Shown here: positions 14,598 through 22,935 of the stretch, piece after piece
Layout of the letters: each line of letters starts with the position of its first letter
How positions within the stretch are numbered: the stretch's first letter is position 1
Assembly: GCA_900016875.1 (NCBI GenBank)
Contig: FCNR01000058.1
Coordinates: forward strand, 1-33,526
Reading direction: 5' to 3'
DNA length: 33,526 nucleotides
Source of the DNA: Eubacteriaceae bacterium CHKCI004
GTDB lineage: Bacteria > Bacillota > Clostridia > Lachnospirales > Lachnospiraceae
Made by a program: the position numbers and the translations under genes
The notes under the pieces: model-generated
The model's input: the letters and a program-made list of their open reading frames with translations, nothing else
Told to the model about the DNA's origin: nothing
The model's database searches: none

Positions 14598-14978
14598 TTA
14601 GTCTACGATTTCTTTGGTATCTTTGTACCGCATGTTCCCGGCGCTGTCAAAGTACACGGAGTCCATAGAGATTCCATTGTTTCTGGCACATCTGACCTGC
14701 CAGCTCATATCCTCTTCCAGAGCCTTGTAATACTTCCGGTCACGGAGGGCGTTTCTTAGAGAAAAGAGCCAGCTTATGACGGAGAGAGCGAGCAGGCAAA
14801 AAAGGATTGCAAAAGCAAGCGTCTCATGGGCGGCAGCCCACGGGTTCAGAACCGTGGCGGTCAGGAGAAAGTAAAGGAGCGGCAGAGTCAGCCTGAATTT
14901 TCCCGCCAGACGGAAGAGTAAGGAGAGAATGAGCAGGACAGCAGAGATACCGAGAGAGAGAAAAACAGTGTATGGCAT
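14598..14978 (-). CDS. Reverse-strand membrane protein within the transfer operon, hypothetical
   Basis: A 126-residue protein on the minus strand. Three hydrophobic segments (about residues 3-24, 30-46 and 55-74) are followed by a hydrophilic C-terminal domain (LRDRKYYKALEEDMSWQV, ending MRYKDTKEIVD). An AAAGGGGG site precedes its ATG at 14978, and its own terminator follows, so it is an independent gene pointing against the surrounding transfer genes, between trbL-like and prgI. Function is unknown; entry exclusion or regulation by antisense are possibilities only. Confidence 0.7.
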   Translation of the reverse strand: MPYTVFLSLGISAVLLILSLLFRLAGKFRLTLPLLYFLLTATVLNPWAAAHETLAFAILFCLLALSVISWLFSLRNALRDRKYYKALEEDMSWQVRCARNNGISMDSVYFDSAGNMRYKDTKEIVD

Positions 14979-15076
14979 ATAAAAGCCCCCTTTGCGTTTT
15001 TTCTTTGAGTATAACAGGAAGAACCGGGGGAGACAAATGTGCGATTGAGAAATTTTCAGATAAAGGAGGTCATCAT

Positions 15077-15484
15077 TTGGAGATCAAGATCAACCGGGAA
15101 ATCCGGGAATACACGGAGGCCATGTATTTTGGCCTGTCACTCCGCCAGTTTATCTGTGCGGTTCTGGCCTGCGGTGTTGCTGTGGGCCTTTATTTTTTGC
15201 TCCGTCCCCATATGGGGATGGAAACCGTCAGTTGGGTGTGCATGTTGGGAGCGGCTCCCTTTGCGGCCATTGGCTTTATCAAATATCACGGAATGACCGC
15301 AGAGAAATTTCTGTGGGTATGGATCAAGAGTGAGATCCTCATGCCGAAGTATCTGGTATTCCATCCGGAGAACTTATATTACGAGCTGATAAAAGACGAG
15401 ATCAGAAAACAGGAAAAGGAGGCGATGGGAAAGCATGTTAAGAACACTAAAAACCGTCATGCGGCAGGACAAGGAGAAGTTTAA
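15077..15484 (+). CDS. PrgI family conjugation protein
   Basis: A 135-residue protein. TTG 15077 follows AAAGGAGGT (15062-15070) by six bases and gives the PrgI N-terminus EIKINREIREYTEAMYFGLSLRQF. Two membrane segments (about residues 25-44 and 50-68) are followed by FIKYHGMTAEKFLWVWIKSEI and a charged tail. PrgI proteins (VirB3-like) lie just before VirB4 and anchor it at the membrane. A longer frame opens upstream at 14972, but that part has no ribosome site and overlaps the reverse gene, so it was rejected. The end overlaps virB4 by 50 bases. Confidence 0.88.
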   Translation: MEIKINREIREYTEAMYFGLSLRQFICAVLACGVAVGLYFLLRPHMGMETVSWVCMLGAAPFAAIGFIKYHGMTAEKFLWVWIKSEILMPKYLVFHPENLYYELIKDEIRKQEKEAMGKHVKNTKNRHAAGQGEV

Positions 15485-17798
15485 AATCCCGAAGAGCGTA
15501 CAGCAGGCGATCCCGATCCAGACGATCTGGAAGGACGGGATCTTTCTGGTAGGGAAAAACAAGTATGCGAAGACGTACCGGTTTACAGACATTAACTTTG
15601 AAGTGGCGTCTGAGGAAGATAAGAAAGCGATGTTTCTGGAGTATACCAATATCCTTAACTTCTTTGACTGCGGAGCGACCACCAAGCTGACTGTCATTAT
15701 CCGCAGGCTGAACAAAGAGGAACTGAAAGAGGCAGTTTTTATCCCGAAGCAGAATGACCGTCTGGATAAGTACCGGGAGGAAGTCAACGATATGCTTATG
15801 GAAAAGACAGTGGGAGCCAACGGCATGATCCGGGAGCTGTATGTGACGATCTCTGTATACCGGAAAAACGTGGAGGACGCAAGGAATTATTTCCTGCGTA
15901 CCGGAAACGGGCTGATTTCCCATTTCAGCAACCTGGGTTCCAAGTGCGAGGAACTGGACGCACAGGAAAAACTCCATGTACTGTACAGCTTTTACCGGGC
16001 CGGAGAGGAAAGTCATTTCTGTTTTGATCTGAAAACGTCCGCAAAACTGGGGCACAGCTTTAAGGACCATATCTGTCCGGATACGATGGAATTTGAAAAG
16101 GACTATTTCAAAGTGGGGGAGCGGTACGGCAGGGTGCTGTATCTGAAAGACTATGCCTCTTATATTTCTGATGAAATGGTGTCGGAGTTTGCGGATATCA
16201 ACCAGAACATGATGATCAGCATTGATATTATCCCGATCCCCACAGACGAGGCGGTCAATGAGGCACAGAACCGGCTTTTGGGCGTGGAGACGAATATCAC
16301 GAACTGGCAGCGGCGGCAGAACGCCAACCAGAACTTTTCTGCTACCGTGCCCTATGACATGGAACTGCAGAAAGAGGAAAGCCGGGAGTTTTTGCGGGAT
16401 CTGACCACAAGGGATCAGCGGATGATGGTAGCTGTCGTGACTTTTATGCACACAGCGGAGAGTAAGAAACAGTTGGACGCAGACACCCATACCATTCTGT
16501 CCCTTGCGAGAAACCGGATGTGCCAGATGGCAGTATTGAAATTCCAGCAGATGGACGGGATGAATACCGCACTCCCGATCGGCGTGAGGAAGATTGACAG
16601 CATGAGGACGCTGACCACGGAAAGTTTAGGCAGCCTGATCCCCTTTAGGACGCAGGAAGTCATGGACAAAGGCGGGATCTACTGCGGGATCAATGCAATC
16701 TCACACAATCTGATCTTAGTAAACCGTGGGCTTCTGCTCAATCCGTCCGCATTTATCTTAGGCGTACCCGGAAGTGGAAAGTCTATGCTGACGAAGATGT
16801 TTATCCTGCTGATCATCCTTTCCACCTCAAAAGATCAGGTGCTTGTGTACGATCCGGAAGGAGAGTATGAACCATTGGTGCAGGCGCTGGGCGGTGTGAG
16901 CCTGCCGATTTGTGCGGGAAGTGATATTCACTTGAACGCTATGGATATGGTAAAAGGCTATGGCGATAAGAACCCGGTTGTGGATAAATCCCAGTTCGTC
17001 CTTTCTCTGTACGAGCGGATCACGGACGACCGCTATGTGATTGGGCCGAAAGAAAAGAGTATCCTTGACCGCTGTGTGGAGCGTGTCTATTCCAGAAAAC
17101 GCCAGTACGAAATCCCGACCTTCTTTACGCTGCGCCGGGTGCTGCAGGAGCAGGACGAGCCGGAGGCGAAAGACCTGGCGCTGATGTTGGAACTGTTCAC
17201 AGACGGTACGCTGAACAACTTTTCCCATCCTACCAACATTGAGACGGAAAACCGTCTGATCAGCTTTAATACACGGGGCATGGTGGAAGATATGAAAGAC
17301 CTGGGGCAGCTTGTGATCACGGACCATATGATCAACCGGGTATCCCAGAACTGGGAGAATGGTGTGAGAACCCATATCTTTCTGGATGAGTTCCACACGC
17401 TGCTGCAGCATAAGTACAGCGCAAACTTCTTTGACAGCGCCTACCGGCGGTTCCGTAAGCGAAACGCATGGACGACCAGTCTGACACAGAACGTGGAGTA
17501 TGTGCTGGACTCCCTGACCGCAAGGACCATGCTCTCCAACTCAGAATTTATTGTCATGCTGAACCAGTCCGCCTCTGACCGGGAGCAGTTGGCGGAACTT
17601 CTCCACATTTCCGGGGAACAGATGAAGTATATCACAAATGCCAGAGCCGGGAACGGACTTGCCAGGATCGGCAGCGCCCTGGTTCCTTTCTATAACCAGA
17701 TGAGTAAGAACTCTGAGATCTATAAGCTGATGTCAACAAAACCAGAGGACTTTGAGAAAACGTGGGGTAGTCCGGAAGACGGGCTTCCGGAATCATAA
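15435..17798 (+). CDS. VirB4-like conjugation ATPase
   Basis: A 787-residue ATPase of the Gram-positive ICE VirB4 family. The N-terminal half (about 1-400) is the VirB4 assembly domain. Walker A ILGVPGSGKSMLTKM lies near residue 443, VYDPEGEYEPLVQALGG near 475, Walker B THIFLDEFHTLL near 647, and SLTQNVEYVL further on. It should power substrate translocation and channel assembly at the membrane. ATG 15435 lies 12 bases after AAAAGGAGG, a little far; ATG 15459 is an alternative. It is followed by a terminator-like hairpin. Confidence 0.92.
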   Translation: MLRTLKTVMRQDKEKFKIPKSVQQAIPIQTIWKDGIFLVGKNKYAKTYRFTDINFEVASEEDKKAMFLEYTNILNFFDCGATTKLTVIIRRLNKEELKEAVFIPKQNDRLDKYREEVNDMLMEKTVGANGMIRELYVTISVYRKNVEDARNYFLRTGNGLISHFSNLGSKCEELDAQEKLHVLYSFYRAGEESHFCFDLKTSAKLGHSFKDHICPDTMEFEKDYFKVGERYGRVLYLKDYASYISDEMVSEFADINQNMMISIDIIPIPTDEAVNEAQNRLLGVETNITNWQRRQNANQNFSATVPYDMELQKEESREFLRDLTTRDQRMMVAVVTFMHTAESKKQLDADTHTILSLARNRMCQMAVLKFQQMDGMNTALPIGVRKIDSMRTLTTESLGSLIPFRTQEVMDKGGIYCGINAISHNLILVNRGLLLNPSAFILGVPGSGKSMLTKMFILLIILSTSKDQVLVYDPEGEYEPLVQALGGVSLPICAGSDIHLNAMDMVKGYGDKNPVVDKSQFVLSLYERITDDRYVIGPKEKSILDRCVERVYSRKRQYEIPTFFTLRRVLQEQDEPEAKDLALMLELFTDGTLNNFSHPTNIETENRLISFNTRGMVEDMKDLGQLVITDHMINRVSQNWENGVRTHIFLDEFHTLLQHKYSANFFDSAYRRFRKRNAWTTSLTQNVEYVLDSLTARTMLSNSEFIVMLNQSASDREQLAELLHISGEQMKYITNARAGNGLARIGSALVPFYNQMSKNSEIYKLMSTKPEDFEKTWGSPEDGLPES

Positions 17799-17813
17799 TA
17801 CAATCAATGTTAG

Positions 17814-17850
17814 CAGTCTGTGAGGAAAGAGATTTCCCGCAGGCTGTTTT
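17814..17850 (+). terminator. Terminator-like hairpin after virB4
   Basis: CAGTCTGTG (17814-17822) pairs with CGCAGGCTG (17838-17846) with two G-T pairs, extended by GGAAA/TTTCC, and TTTT follows. It probably lowers transcription into the downstream DUF6075-sortase-hydrolase genes rather than stopping it, since no clear promoter is seen behind it. Confidence 0.65.
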
Positions 17851-17866
17851 CTAATGGAGGGATCAT

Positions 17867-18274
17867 ATGAAAACAATCAGATTTGAATCACAGGAACATG
17901 AAAATTTCTTTTATTCCATGCTCAGGAAAACCGGAAACACGGACAGCTATCATCAGGCGTTTTTCTACTGTGTGGGGATTTCCGACACTACCAGAAGAAA
18001 CGTGGAGCGGATTTTTGACTTTAAGCAGGGGCATATCCGGCCGGAGGGCCTGCACGAAGGGTGGCAGACAGGCGGCTCCATCCGTCTGACAAGGCTTGCC
18101 TTCAATCTTTGGAATGGATATACGGAGAATAGGTATGAGCGGCTGTCCACTCCGTATGAGATATTTGACTGCGGGTACGCTCCCTACTTCTTTGAGGCGA
18201 TCCGGCTGAAATATCCGGATTGCTGCCGGGAACTGCCCGCCATGAAACCGCAGACCGCACAGAGAGAGCGATAG
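17867..18274 (+). CDS. DUF6075 family protein
   Basis: A 135-residue soluble protein starting at ATG 17867 after GGAGG. It matches the DUF6075 pattern: HENFFYSMLRKTGNTDSYHQAF near the N-terminus, YCVGISDTTRRNVERIFDF in the middle, and SIRLTRLAFNLWNGY then FDCGYAPYFFEAIRL near the end. The family is common in ICEs of gut Firmicutes, immediately after virB4, and has no known activity. It is probably translated with the DUF6674 gene 12 bases downstream. Confidence 0.8.
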   Translation: MKTIRFESQEHENFFYSMLRKTGNTDSYHQAFFYCVGISDTTRRNVERIFDFKQGHIRPEGLHEGWQTGGSIRLTRLAFNLWNGYTENRYERLSTPYEIFDCGYAPYFFEAIRLKYPDCCRELPAMKPQTAQRER

Positions 18275-18286
18275 GAGGGAGCGCAG

Positions 18287-19066
18287 ATGGAGACAGCAAG
18301 ACAGACGGCGTTGATGGAACAGCCGGAGATCGTGGAACTGTTCCGGGTATTGGAAGGGAATGGACTTACAAAAGAACAGAAAGAAGTGGAATCCCTTGTA
18401 AAGTATCTGGACGGAATGGAAGTCCAGTTTGGACAGGTGCTGGAGGAGTTGCGGGATGTGAAGGAACAGTTATCTCAGATCCAGGACGGAGGCATGAAAG
18501 CGTCCGTTCTGCGGATCGCAGAACAGGCACAGAGGAAAGTGCAGGAAGTGGGCGGACAGTTAAACACGGTGCGGAAAAATCTGATCCAGTCCGCAGGAAA
18601 TGCTTTGCAGACCTATAAAAAGAAAGGGAAGGACGCTCTGCGGAAAGCCGTATCATCCATGAAAATTTCATCCGCTCTTGCCCGGATACAGGAGGGAATT
18701 CACGGGGCAGTGGAGAATATGAACCGTCAGGCAGATAGAATGAAAGTCCTGAACGGGGAACTTCACGCCGCAGGCGGCCATCTCAAAAATGCGGGCAGGA
18801 TTTTCCGGGGGAAAGAACGGGAGAAAGTAGAACCACAGGCCACAGACAAGGGGATTACAGCAAAAATCCGCAAGTCATTTTTGACAATCAGCGGCAGGCT
18901 CTTCAGTATGGAACAGACCACCGAGAACCTGCGTCGGCGTCTGGAACAGTTCGTGCAGAAGGAGGAAAAGAAACCGTCCGTGAAAGTGGAATTGAAAAAG
19001 CTGAAAGAGGAGAAGAAAATGGTTCCCCAGTTGCCGGTTCCGGTCAAACAGCAGGCAAGAGAATGA
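18287..19066 (+). CDS. DUF6674 family coiled-coil protein
   Basis: A 259-residue, highly charged, helical protein starting at ATG 18287 after AGGAGG. Residues 40-110 and 215-245 look like coiled coils (VLEELRDVKEQLSQIQDGG; MEQTTENLRRRLEQFVQKEE). No membrane segment or catalytic motif is seen. DUF6674 proteins accompany DUF6075 and sortase genes in this ICE family. A structural role near the transfer apparatus is plausible but unproven. The sortase gene follows within 17 bases. Confidence 0.8.
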   Translation: METARQTALMEQPEIVELFRVLEGNGLTKEQKEVESLVKYLDGMEVQFGQVLEELRDVKEQLSQIQDGGMKASVLRIAEQAQRKVQEVGGQLNTVRKNLIQSAGNALQTYKKKGKDALRKAVSSMKISSALARIQEGIHGAVENMNRQADRMKVLNGELHAAGGHLKNAGRIFRGKEREKVEPQATDKGITAKIRKSFLTISGRLFSMEQTTENLRRRLEQFVQKEEKKPSVKVELKKLKEEKKMVPQLPVPVKQQARE

Positions 19067-19082
19067 GGAGGCGAATTGCAGA

Positions 19083-19862
19083 ATGAACAATCAGAAGATC
19101 AGAGGAAAATGGTATCTGGCAGGACTGGCGGTATGCGTCCTGCTGTTTGGCGTGTCGCTGTTTCAAGTGATCAGCCATTATACGGGCGCACAGAAAGCGG
19201 AGAAAGAATTTACCAAACTGGCGGAGATCGTGGAGCAGACAGAAGATACGCCGGAGGAAGAACCGGCGGGAGAGGAGCAGGAAGTGATTTCTCCCTTAGA
19301 GCGGTATGCCGAGCTGTTTTCCATGAATAACGATATGGCCGGATGGATCAGGATTGAGGATACGCCGATCAACTATCCGGTTATGTATACGCCGGACAAT
19401 CCGGACTATTATCTGAAACACAATTTTTACAAGGAGTCCAGCGCTTATGGTGTTCCTTATATCGCAGAGCATTGTGATCCGATGGAACCCAGTGACAATG
19501 TAATCATCTACGGACACCACATGAATAACGGTTCCATGTTCGCCGGACTGATGAACTATGAGGACCGGGATTTCTATGAGCGGCATAAAACGGTCCGTTT
19601 TGATACGCTGACGGAAACCGCGGAATACGAAGTGATCACAGTATTCAAGACCACGGTCTATGACGATACCGGATTCAAGTTCTATCTCTTTTCTCATGCA
19701 GAGACGGAGAAAGAGTTTACGGACTATGTGGAGCAGTGCAGGGAATTTGCCCTTTATGATACGGGAGTGACAGCAGAATATGGAGACAAGCTGCTTACCC
19801 TGTCGACCTGCGAATATTCCAATACCAATGGAAGGCTTGTGGTTGTGGCTAAGAAGATCTGA
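19083..19862 (+). CDS. srtB: Class B sortase
   Basis: A 259-residue membrane-anchored transpeptidase. One N-terminal membrane segment (about 11-31) and an acidic linker (50-68) precede the sortase fold. Catalytic residues are visible: His145 in YGHHMNNGSMFAGL, Cys243 in LSTCEYS and Arg251 in NGRLVVVAK. It should cut a sorting signal on surface proteins and fix them to the cell wall. ICE-encoded class B sortases are thought to anchor transfer-related or adhesion proteins, but no gene with a clear sorting motif is visible in this window. It lies between DUF6674 and the cell-wall hydrolase genes. Confidence 0.92.
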   Translation: MNNQKIRGKWYLAGLAVCVLLFGVSLFQVISHYTGAQKAEKEFTKLAEIVEQTEDTPEEEPAGEEQEVISPLERYAELFSMNNDMAGWIRIEDTPINYPVMYTPDNPDYYLKHNFYKESSAYGVPYIAEHCDPMEPSDNVIIYGHHMNNGSMFAGLMNYEDRDFYERHKTVRFDTLTETAEYEVITVFKTTVYDDTGFKFYLFSHAETEKEFTDYVEQCREFALYDTGVTAEYGDKLLTLSTCEYSNTNGRLVVVAKKI

Positions 19863-19891
19863 AAATCTCATATCCGAAAGGAGGGCAGGCG

Positions 19892-21676
19892 ATGGGAAGA
19901 ACGATCAAAACCCGCCACGTCCAGAAGGATATCAAAGTATTGGATAAAACCGTGACAGCGGCGGAGCATATGAAAGGGGCCTATATCCGGACAAGAGACG
20001 GCGCAGAGCAGACACAGGGAAGAGAACAGGGAACCCCGGTAGGTTATGCCGAAGACCAGGTTATGGAGAAAGGGGAGAGAGCCGCCCGTGGAACGGTTCA
20101 GCAGGCAGGAAAACAGGGAGAAAAGGTAATCCATGCTGTCCGGGAGAGGGGCAGGGCGAAAAAAGAGGCAGAGGCTTTCCGGGAGAAGAACGGAGAGCCT
20201 TCCGCCTCTTCTTTTTCGTCCGGTGCAGAAAAGACTTACCGGCCGAAAGAGCAGAGGAAAAACCGGACAGGAGCGCAGACCGGGCGGACAGCCGGAGAAC
20301 AGGCGGGAAAGAAAGGAGCACAGATCCGGGAACTTCCAAAGCAGACGGTCAAGACGAGTGACCGGGGAGAGAAAACAATCAAAACAGTCAATGCTTCTGT
20401 GAAAACTTCCGGGAAAGCGGCAGTGAAAGGCACAGGGAGGACAATCAAAACAGCGGAACGGACCGGGCGCAGCGCAGTCCGGACTACGGAAGTGGCTGCC
20501 AGAACAGCAGGACAGGGGGCAAGGGCTGCGGTGTTGACCACGCAGCGGACCGCCGTTGCTGCAAGACAGGCGGCGATTGCGGCGGCGAAGGCTGCAAAAG
20601 TGACTGCAAAGGCAGTAGCTGCTGCAGTAAAGGCTGTTATTGCGGCTACAAAGGCTCTTGTCTCCGCTATCCTCGCAGGCGGCTGGATCGTGGTGTTGAT
20701 CCTTGTAATTGTCATTCTATTTGGAGCGCTGTTCAGCATGGTAGGCGGAAGTAATTCCAGTACCGTCACACCGGTCAGCGCCGAGGTGAAAGCATACGAG
20801 CCGCTGATCCGTCAGTATGCCAGACAGCACGGGATTGAGGAGTATGTGGAACTGATTAAAGCGGTCATGATGCAGGAGAGCGGAGGGCAGGGAAGTGATC
20901 CCATGCAGGCGTCCGAGTGCGGATATAATACCAGATACCCCAATACGCCAAACGGGATCACAGATCCGGAGTATTCCATTGATGTAGGTATCCAGAACCT
21001 TGCGGCTTGTCTGCGGGAGGCGGACGTGGAAAGTCCGGTAGATATGAATCATATAAAACTCGCCCTGCAGGGATATAACTACGGGAACGGGTATATTTCC
21101 TGGGCGAAAGAGAATTATGGAGGATATACCTATGCCAATGCAGTGGAATTCTCTGAAATGATGGCGGAACGGAACGGTTGGAGCAGTTACGGGGATAAGG
21201 AGTACGTATCCCATGTGCTGCGATACTACGTGTTTGGGCGTATCCCCACGGGAACCGGGAGCCAGGCGATTGTGCAAGTGGCGCTGACTCAGGAAGGCAA
21301 TGGGGGAGACACCTACTGGAGCTGGTATGGATTTTCCAGCAGAGAGGAATGGTGCGCCTGCTTTGTGAGCTGGTGTGCTGATCAGTGCGGATATATTGAG
21401 GCGGGAGTGATCCCAAAGTTCTCTTTATGTTCTGCAGGCATGGAATGGTTTGAGAGCCGGGGCCAGTTCATGGATGGAAGTTATGTTCCTGCTACTGGGG
21501 ATCTTGTATTCTTTGACTGGGGAAATGACGGGAGTATCGACCATGTAGGGATTGTGGAAAGCGTGGTAGACGGAACGGTCTATACAGTAGAAGGAAATAG
21601 TGGGGATAAAGTGGCCAGACGGAGTTATCCGATAGGTTATGGGCAGATCGTGGGATATGGAGTTCCGGCGTATTAG
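19892..21676 (+). CDS. Bifunctional lysozyme-like and CHAP cell-wall hydrolase (VirB1-like)
   Basis: A 594-residue membrane-anchored hydrolase. Residues 1-250 are a basic, Ala/Thr/Lys-rich cytoplasmic tail with many TVKT, TIKT and AAKA-type repeats. A membrane segment (about 264-285) is followed by a lysozyme-like domain (about 295-440) with the presumed catalytic Glu in KAVMMQESGGQGSDPMQAS (Glu near 329), then a CHAP/NlpC-like peptidase domain (about 450-594) with Cys in WCACFVSWCADQCGY (near 488-490) and His in SIDHVGIVESV (near 551). It should open peptidoglycan for the transfer channel, like Tn916 Orf14/CwlT. It is the last gene of the core; AT-rich cargo follows. Confidence 0.9.
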   Translation: MGRTIKTRHVQKDIKVLDKTVTAAEHMKGAYIRTRDGAEQTQGREQGTPVGYAEDQVMEKGERAARGTVQQAGKQGEKVIHAVRERGRAKKEAEAFREKNGEPSASSFSSGAEKTYRPKEQRKNRTGAQTGRTAGEQAGKKGAQIRELPKQTVKTSDRGEKTIKTVNASVKTSGKAAVKGTGRTIKTAERTGRSAVRTTEVAARTAGQGARAAVLTTQRTAVAARQAAIAAAKAAKVTAKAVAAAVKAVIAATKALVSAILAGGWIVVLILVIVILFGALFSMVGGSNSSTVTPVSAEVKAYEPLIRQYARQHGIEEYVELIKAVMMQESGGQGSDPMQASECGYNTRYPNTPNGITDPEYSIDVGIQNLAACLREADVESPVDMNHIKLALQGYNYGNGYISWAKENYGGYTYANAVEFSEMMAERNGWSSYGDKEYVSHVLRYYVFGRIPTGTGSQAIVQVALTQEGNGGDTYWSWYGFSSREEWCACFVSWCADQCGYIEAGVIPKFSLCSAGMEWFESRGQFMDGSYVPATGDLVFFDWGNDGSIDHVGIVESVVDGTVYTVEGNSGDKVARRSYPIGYGQIVGYGVPAY

Positions 21677-21702
21677 AGAAAAAGATATATCGCTGTTACT
21701 TC

Positions 21703-21754
21703 GATAAAGTTTAGCGCCGGGTGCAGAGGTGTAACCGCTGTGCCCAGCGTTATC
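21703..21754 (+). terminator. Large hairpin at the end of the conjugation core
   Basis: GATAA (21703-21707) pairs with TTATC (21750-21754), and CGC-GGGTGCAG pairs with CTGTGCCC-GCG inside it with one mismatch, closed by GGT/ACC at the tip. There is no T-run, so it may be a weak terminator or an RNA-stabilising structure marking the core/cargo border. Confidence 0.5.
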
Positions 21755-21882
21755 TTGAGTGATTCTTTACGGATTTAGAGACATTCTTTGAAACATTCCT
21801 GTTCGTTGTTTTTTTGTAGATATTTTTTAGGTAAAATTCAAAAAAGATATGCAATCCTAAAACAGCGAAGGGAGGAATAAAA

Positions 21883-22239
21883 ATGCGTGTTCTCGTAATA
21901 GATGATGATATTGTATATAGAAATGGTATTAGTATTGCGGCTAAAAATAGAAAGTGGCAGCCGGTGGCTTGTAAAGATATTGAAACAGCAAAGCAGATTA
22001 TACAATCTGAACCGCCGGATCTGATTATCTCTGACTGTTTATTATACGATGAAACTGTGATAGACTTATTACATTGGATGAAAATGCAAAACATTGCTAT
22101 TCCTGTTATTGCGGTATCAGCAAGTGACGATGAATCATTACCCGATAAAGTCATAAAGTGTGGAGCCAGAAATTTTTATGATAAACTTGATTTTAACCTC
22201 TCAAAAATATATGAGGAATTGGAGAAATGGAAAGTCTAA
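21883..22239 (+). CDS. REC-only response regulator-like protein
   Basis: A 118-residue receiver domain without an output domain. Acidic residues at 7-9 (VLVIDDDI), the phospho-acceptor Asp51 (LIISDCLLYDE), Ser79 and Lys101 (NFYDKLD) match the receiver fold. A strong AGGGAGG site precedes ATG 21883. It lies just ahead of a full OmpR-type regulator and histidine kinase. It may act as a phosphate sink or competing partner for that kinase. AT-rich base use differs from the core genes before it. Confidence 0.85.
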   Translation: MRVLVIDDDIVYRNGISIAAKNRKWQPVACKDIETAKQIIQSEPPDLIISDCLLYDETVIDLLHWMKMQNIAIPVIAVSASDDESLPDKVIKCGARNFYDKLDFNLSKIYEELEKWKV

Positions 22240-22257
22240 ATTAACGTGGTGGGAGAT

Positions 22258-22935
22258 ATGAAAGGAAAAGTTCTAGTTGTAGATGATGACAAAAGCATGG
22301 TCAATATGTTAAAAGATGTTTTAGAAATGGAAGGTTATGTTGTTTCAACGGCATTTGATGGTGAACAAGCTATTAAGCACTCTCAAAAACAACCCGATAT
22401 CATCCTTCTTGATATAAATTTGCCGAAAATTGATGGCATAGAGGTTTGCGAAAGAATTCGTAGCTGCGTACATTGTCCGATTCTGTTCCTGTCTGCCCGT
22501 ATTGAAGAAAAAGATAGAATTACGGGATTGAAAGTGGGAGGCGACGATTATATTGTAAAGCCGTTTTCGATAGGCGAGTTACTCGCTCGTATAGAGGCTC
22601 ATTTACGGAGAGAAACAAGAACACAAGAAAAAACGGAGTTTCGATTTGATAATAACTTGTTAATAGATCTTAATGGGCGAAAAATATCTTTTGAAAATAA
22701 CGTGATAGAACTTACAAAGTCAGAATTTGATATTGTTGCGTTCTTATCTCGTTATCCTGGACAGATTTTTGACCGGGAGAGGATTTATGAAAAACTGTGG
22801 GGGCTGGACAGAGATGGCGATAGTAAAAATGTAACAGAGTTGATCAGGAGAATCCGAAACAAGCTCAAAGAATATACAGACAAAGAATTTATTGAAACAG
22901 TTTGGGGATGTGGATATAGATGGGTAGCAAAATAA
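22258..22935 (+). CDS. OmpR/PhoB-type response regulator
   Basis: A 225-residue two-domain regulator. The receiver domain (1-115) has Asp9-Asp11, phospho-acceptor Asp52 (ILLDINLPKIDG), Ser79 and Lys101 (YIVKPFSIGELLARIEAHLRR). The winged-helix output domain (about 130-225) shows LTKSEFDIVAFLSRYPGQIF, then DSKNVTELIRRIRNKL and VWGCGYRW. It should bind promoters of the downstream ABC genes when phosphorylated. The upstream in-frame GTG codons at 22246-22251 lack a ribosome site, so ATG 22258 is used. The end overlaps the kinase gene. Confidence 0.92.
   Translation: MKGKVLVVDDDKSMVNMLKDVLEMEGYVVSTAFDGEQAIKHSQKQPDIILLDINLPKIDGIEVCERIRSCVHCPILFLSARIEEKDRITGLKVGGDDYIVKPFSIGELLARIEAHLRRETRTQEKTEFRFDNNLLIDLNGRKISFENNVIELTKSEFDIVAFLSRYPGQIFDRERIYEKLWGLDRDGDSKNVTELIRRIRNKLKEYTDKEFIETVWGCGYRWVAK

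Noticed and set aside
14972-15076. Extended N-terminus for PrgI from 14972.
   Set aside because: No ribosome site; it overlaps the reverse-strand gene. TTG 15077 has AAAGGAGGT at good spacing and matches the family start.
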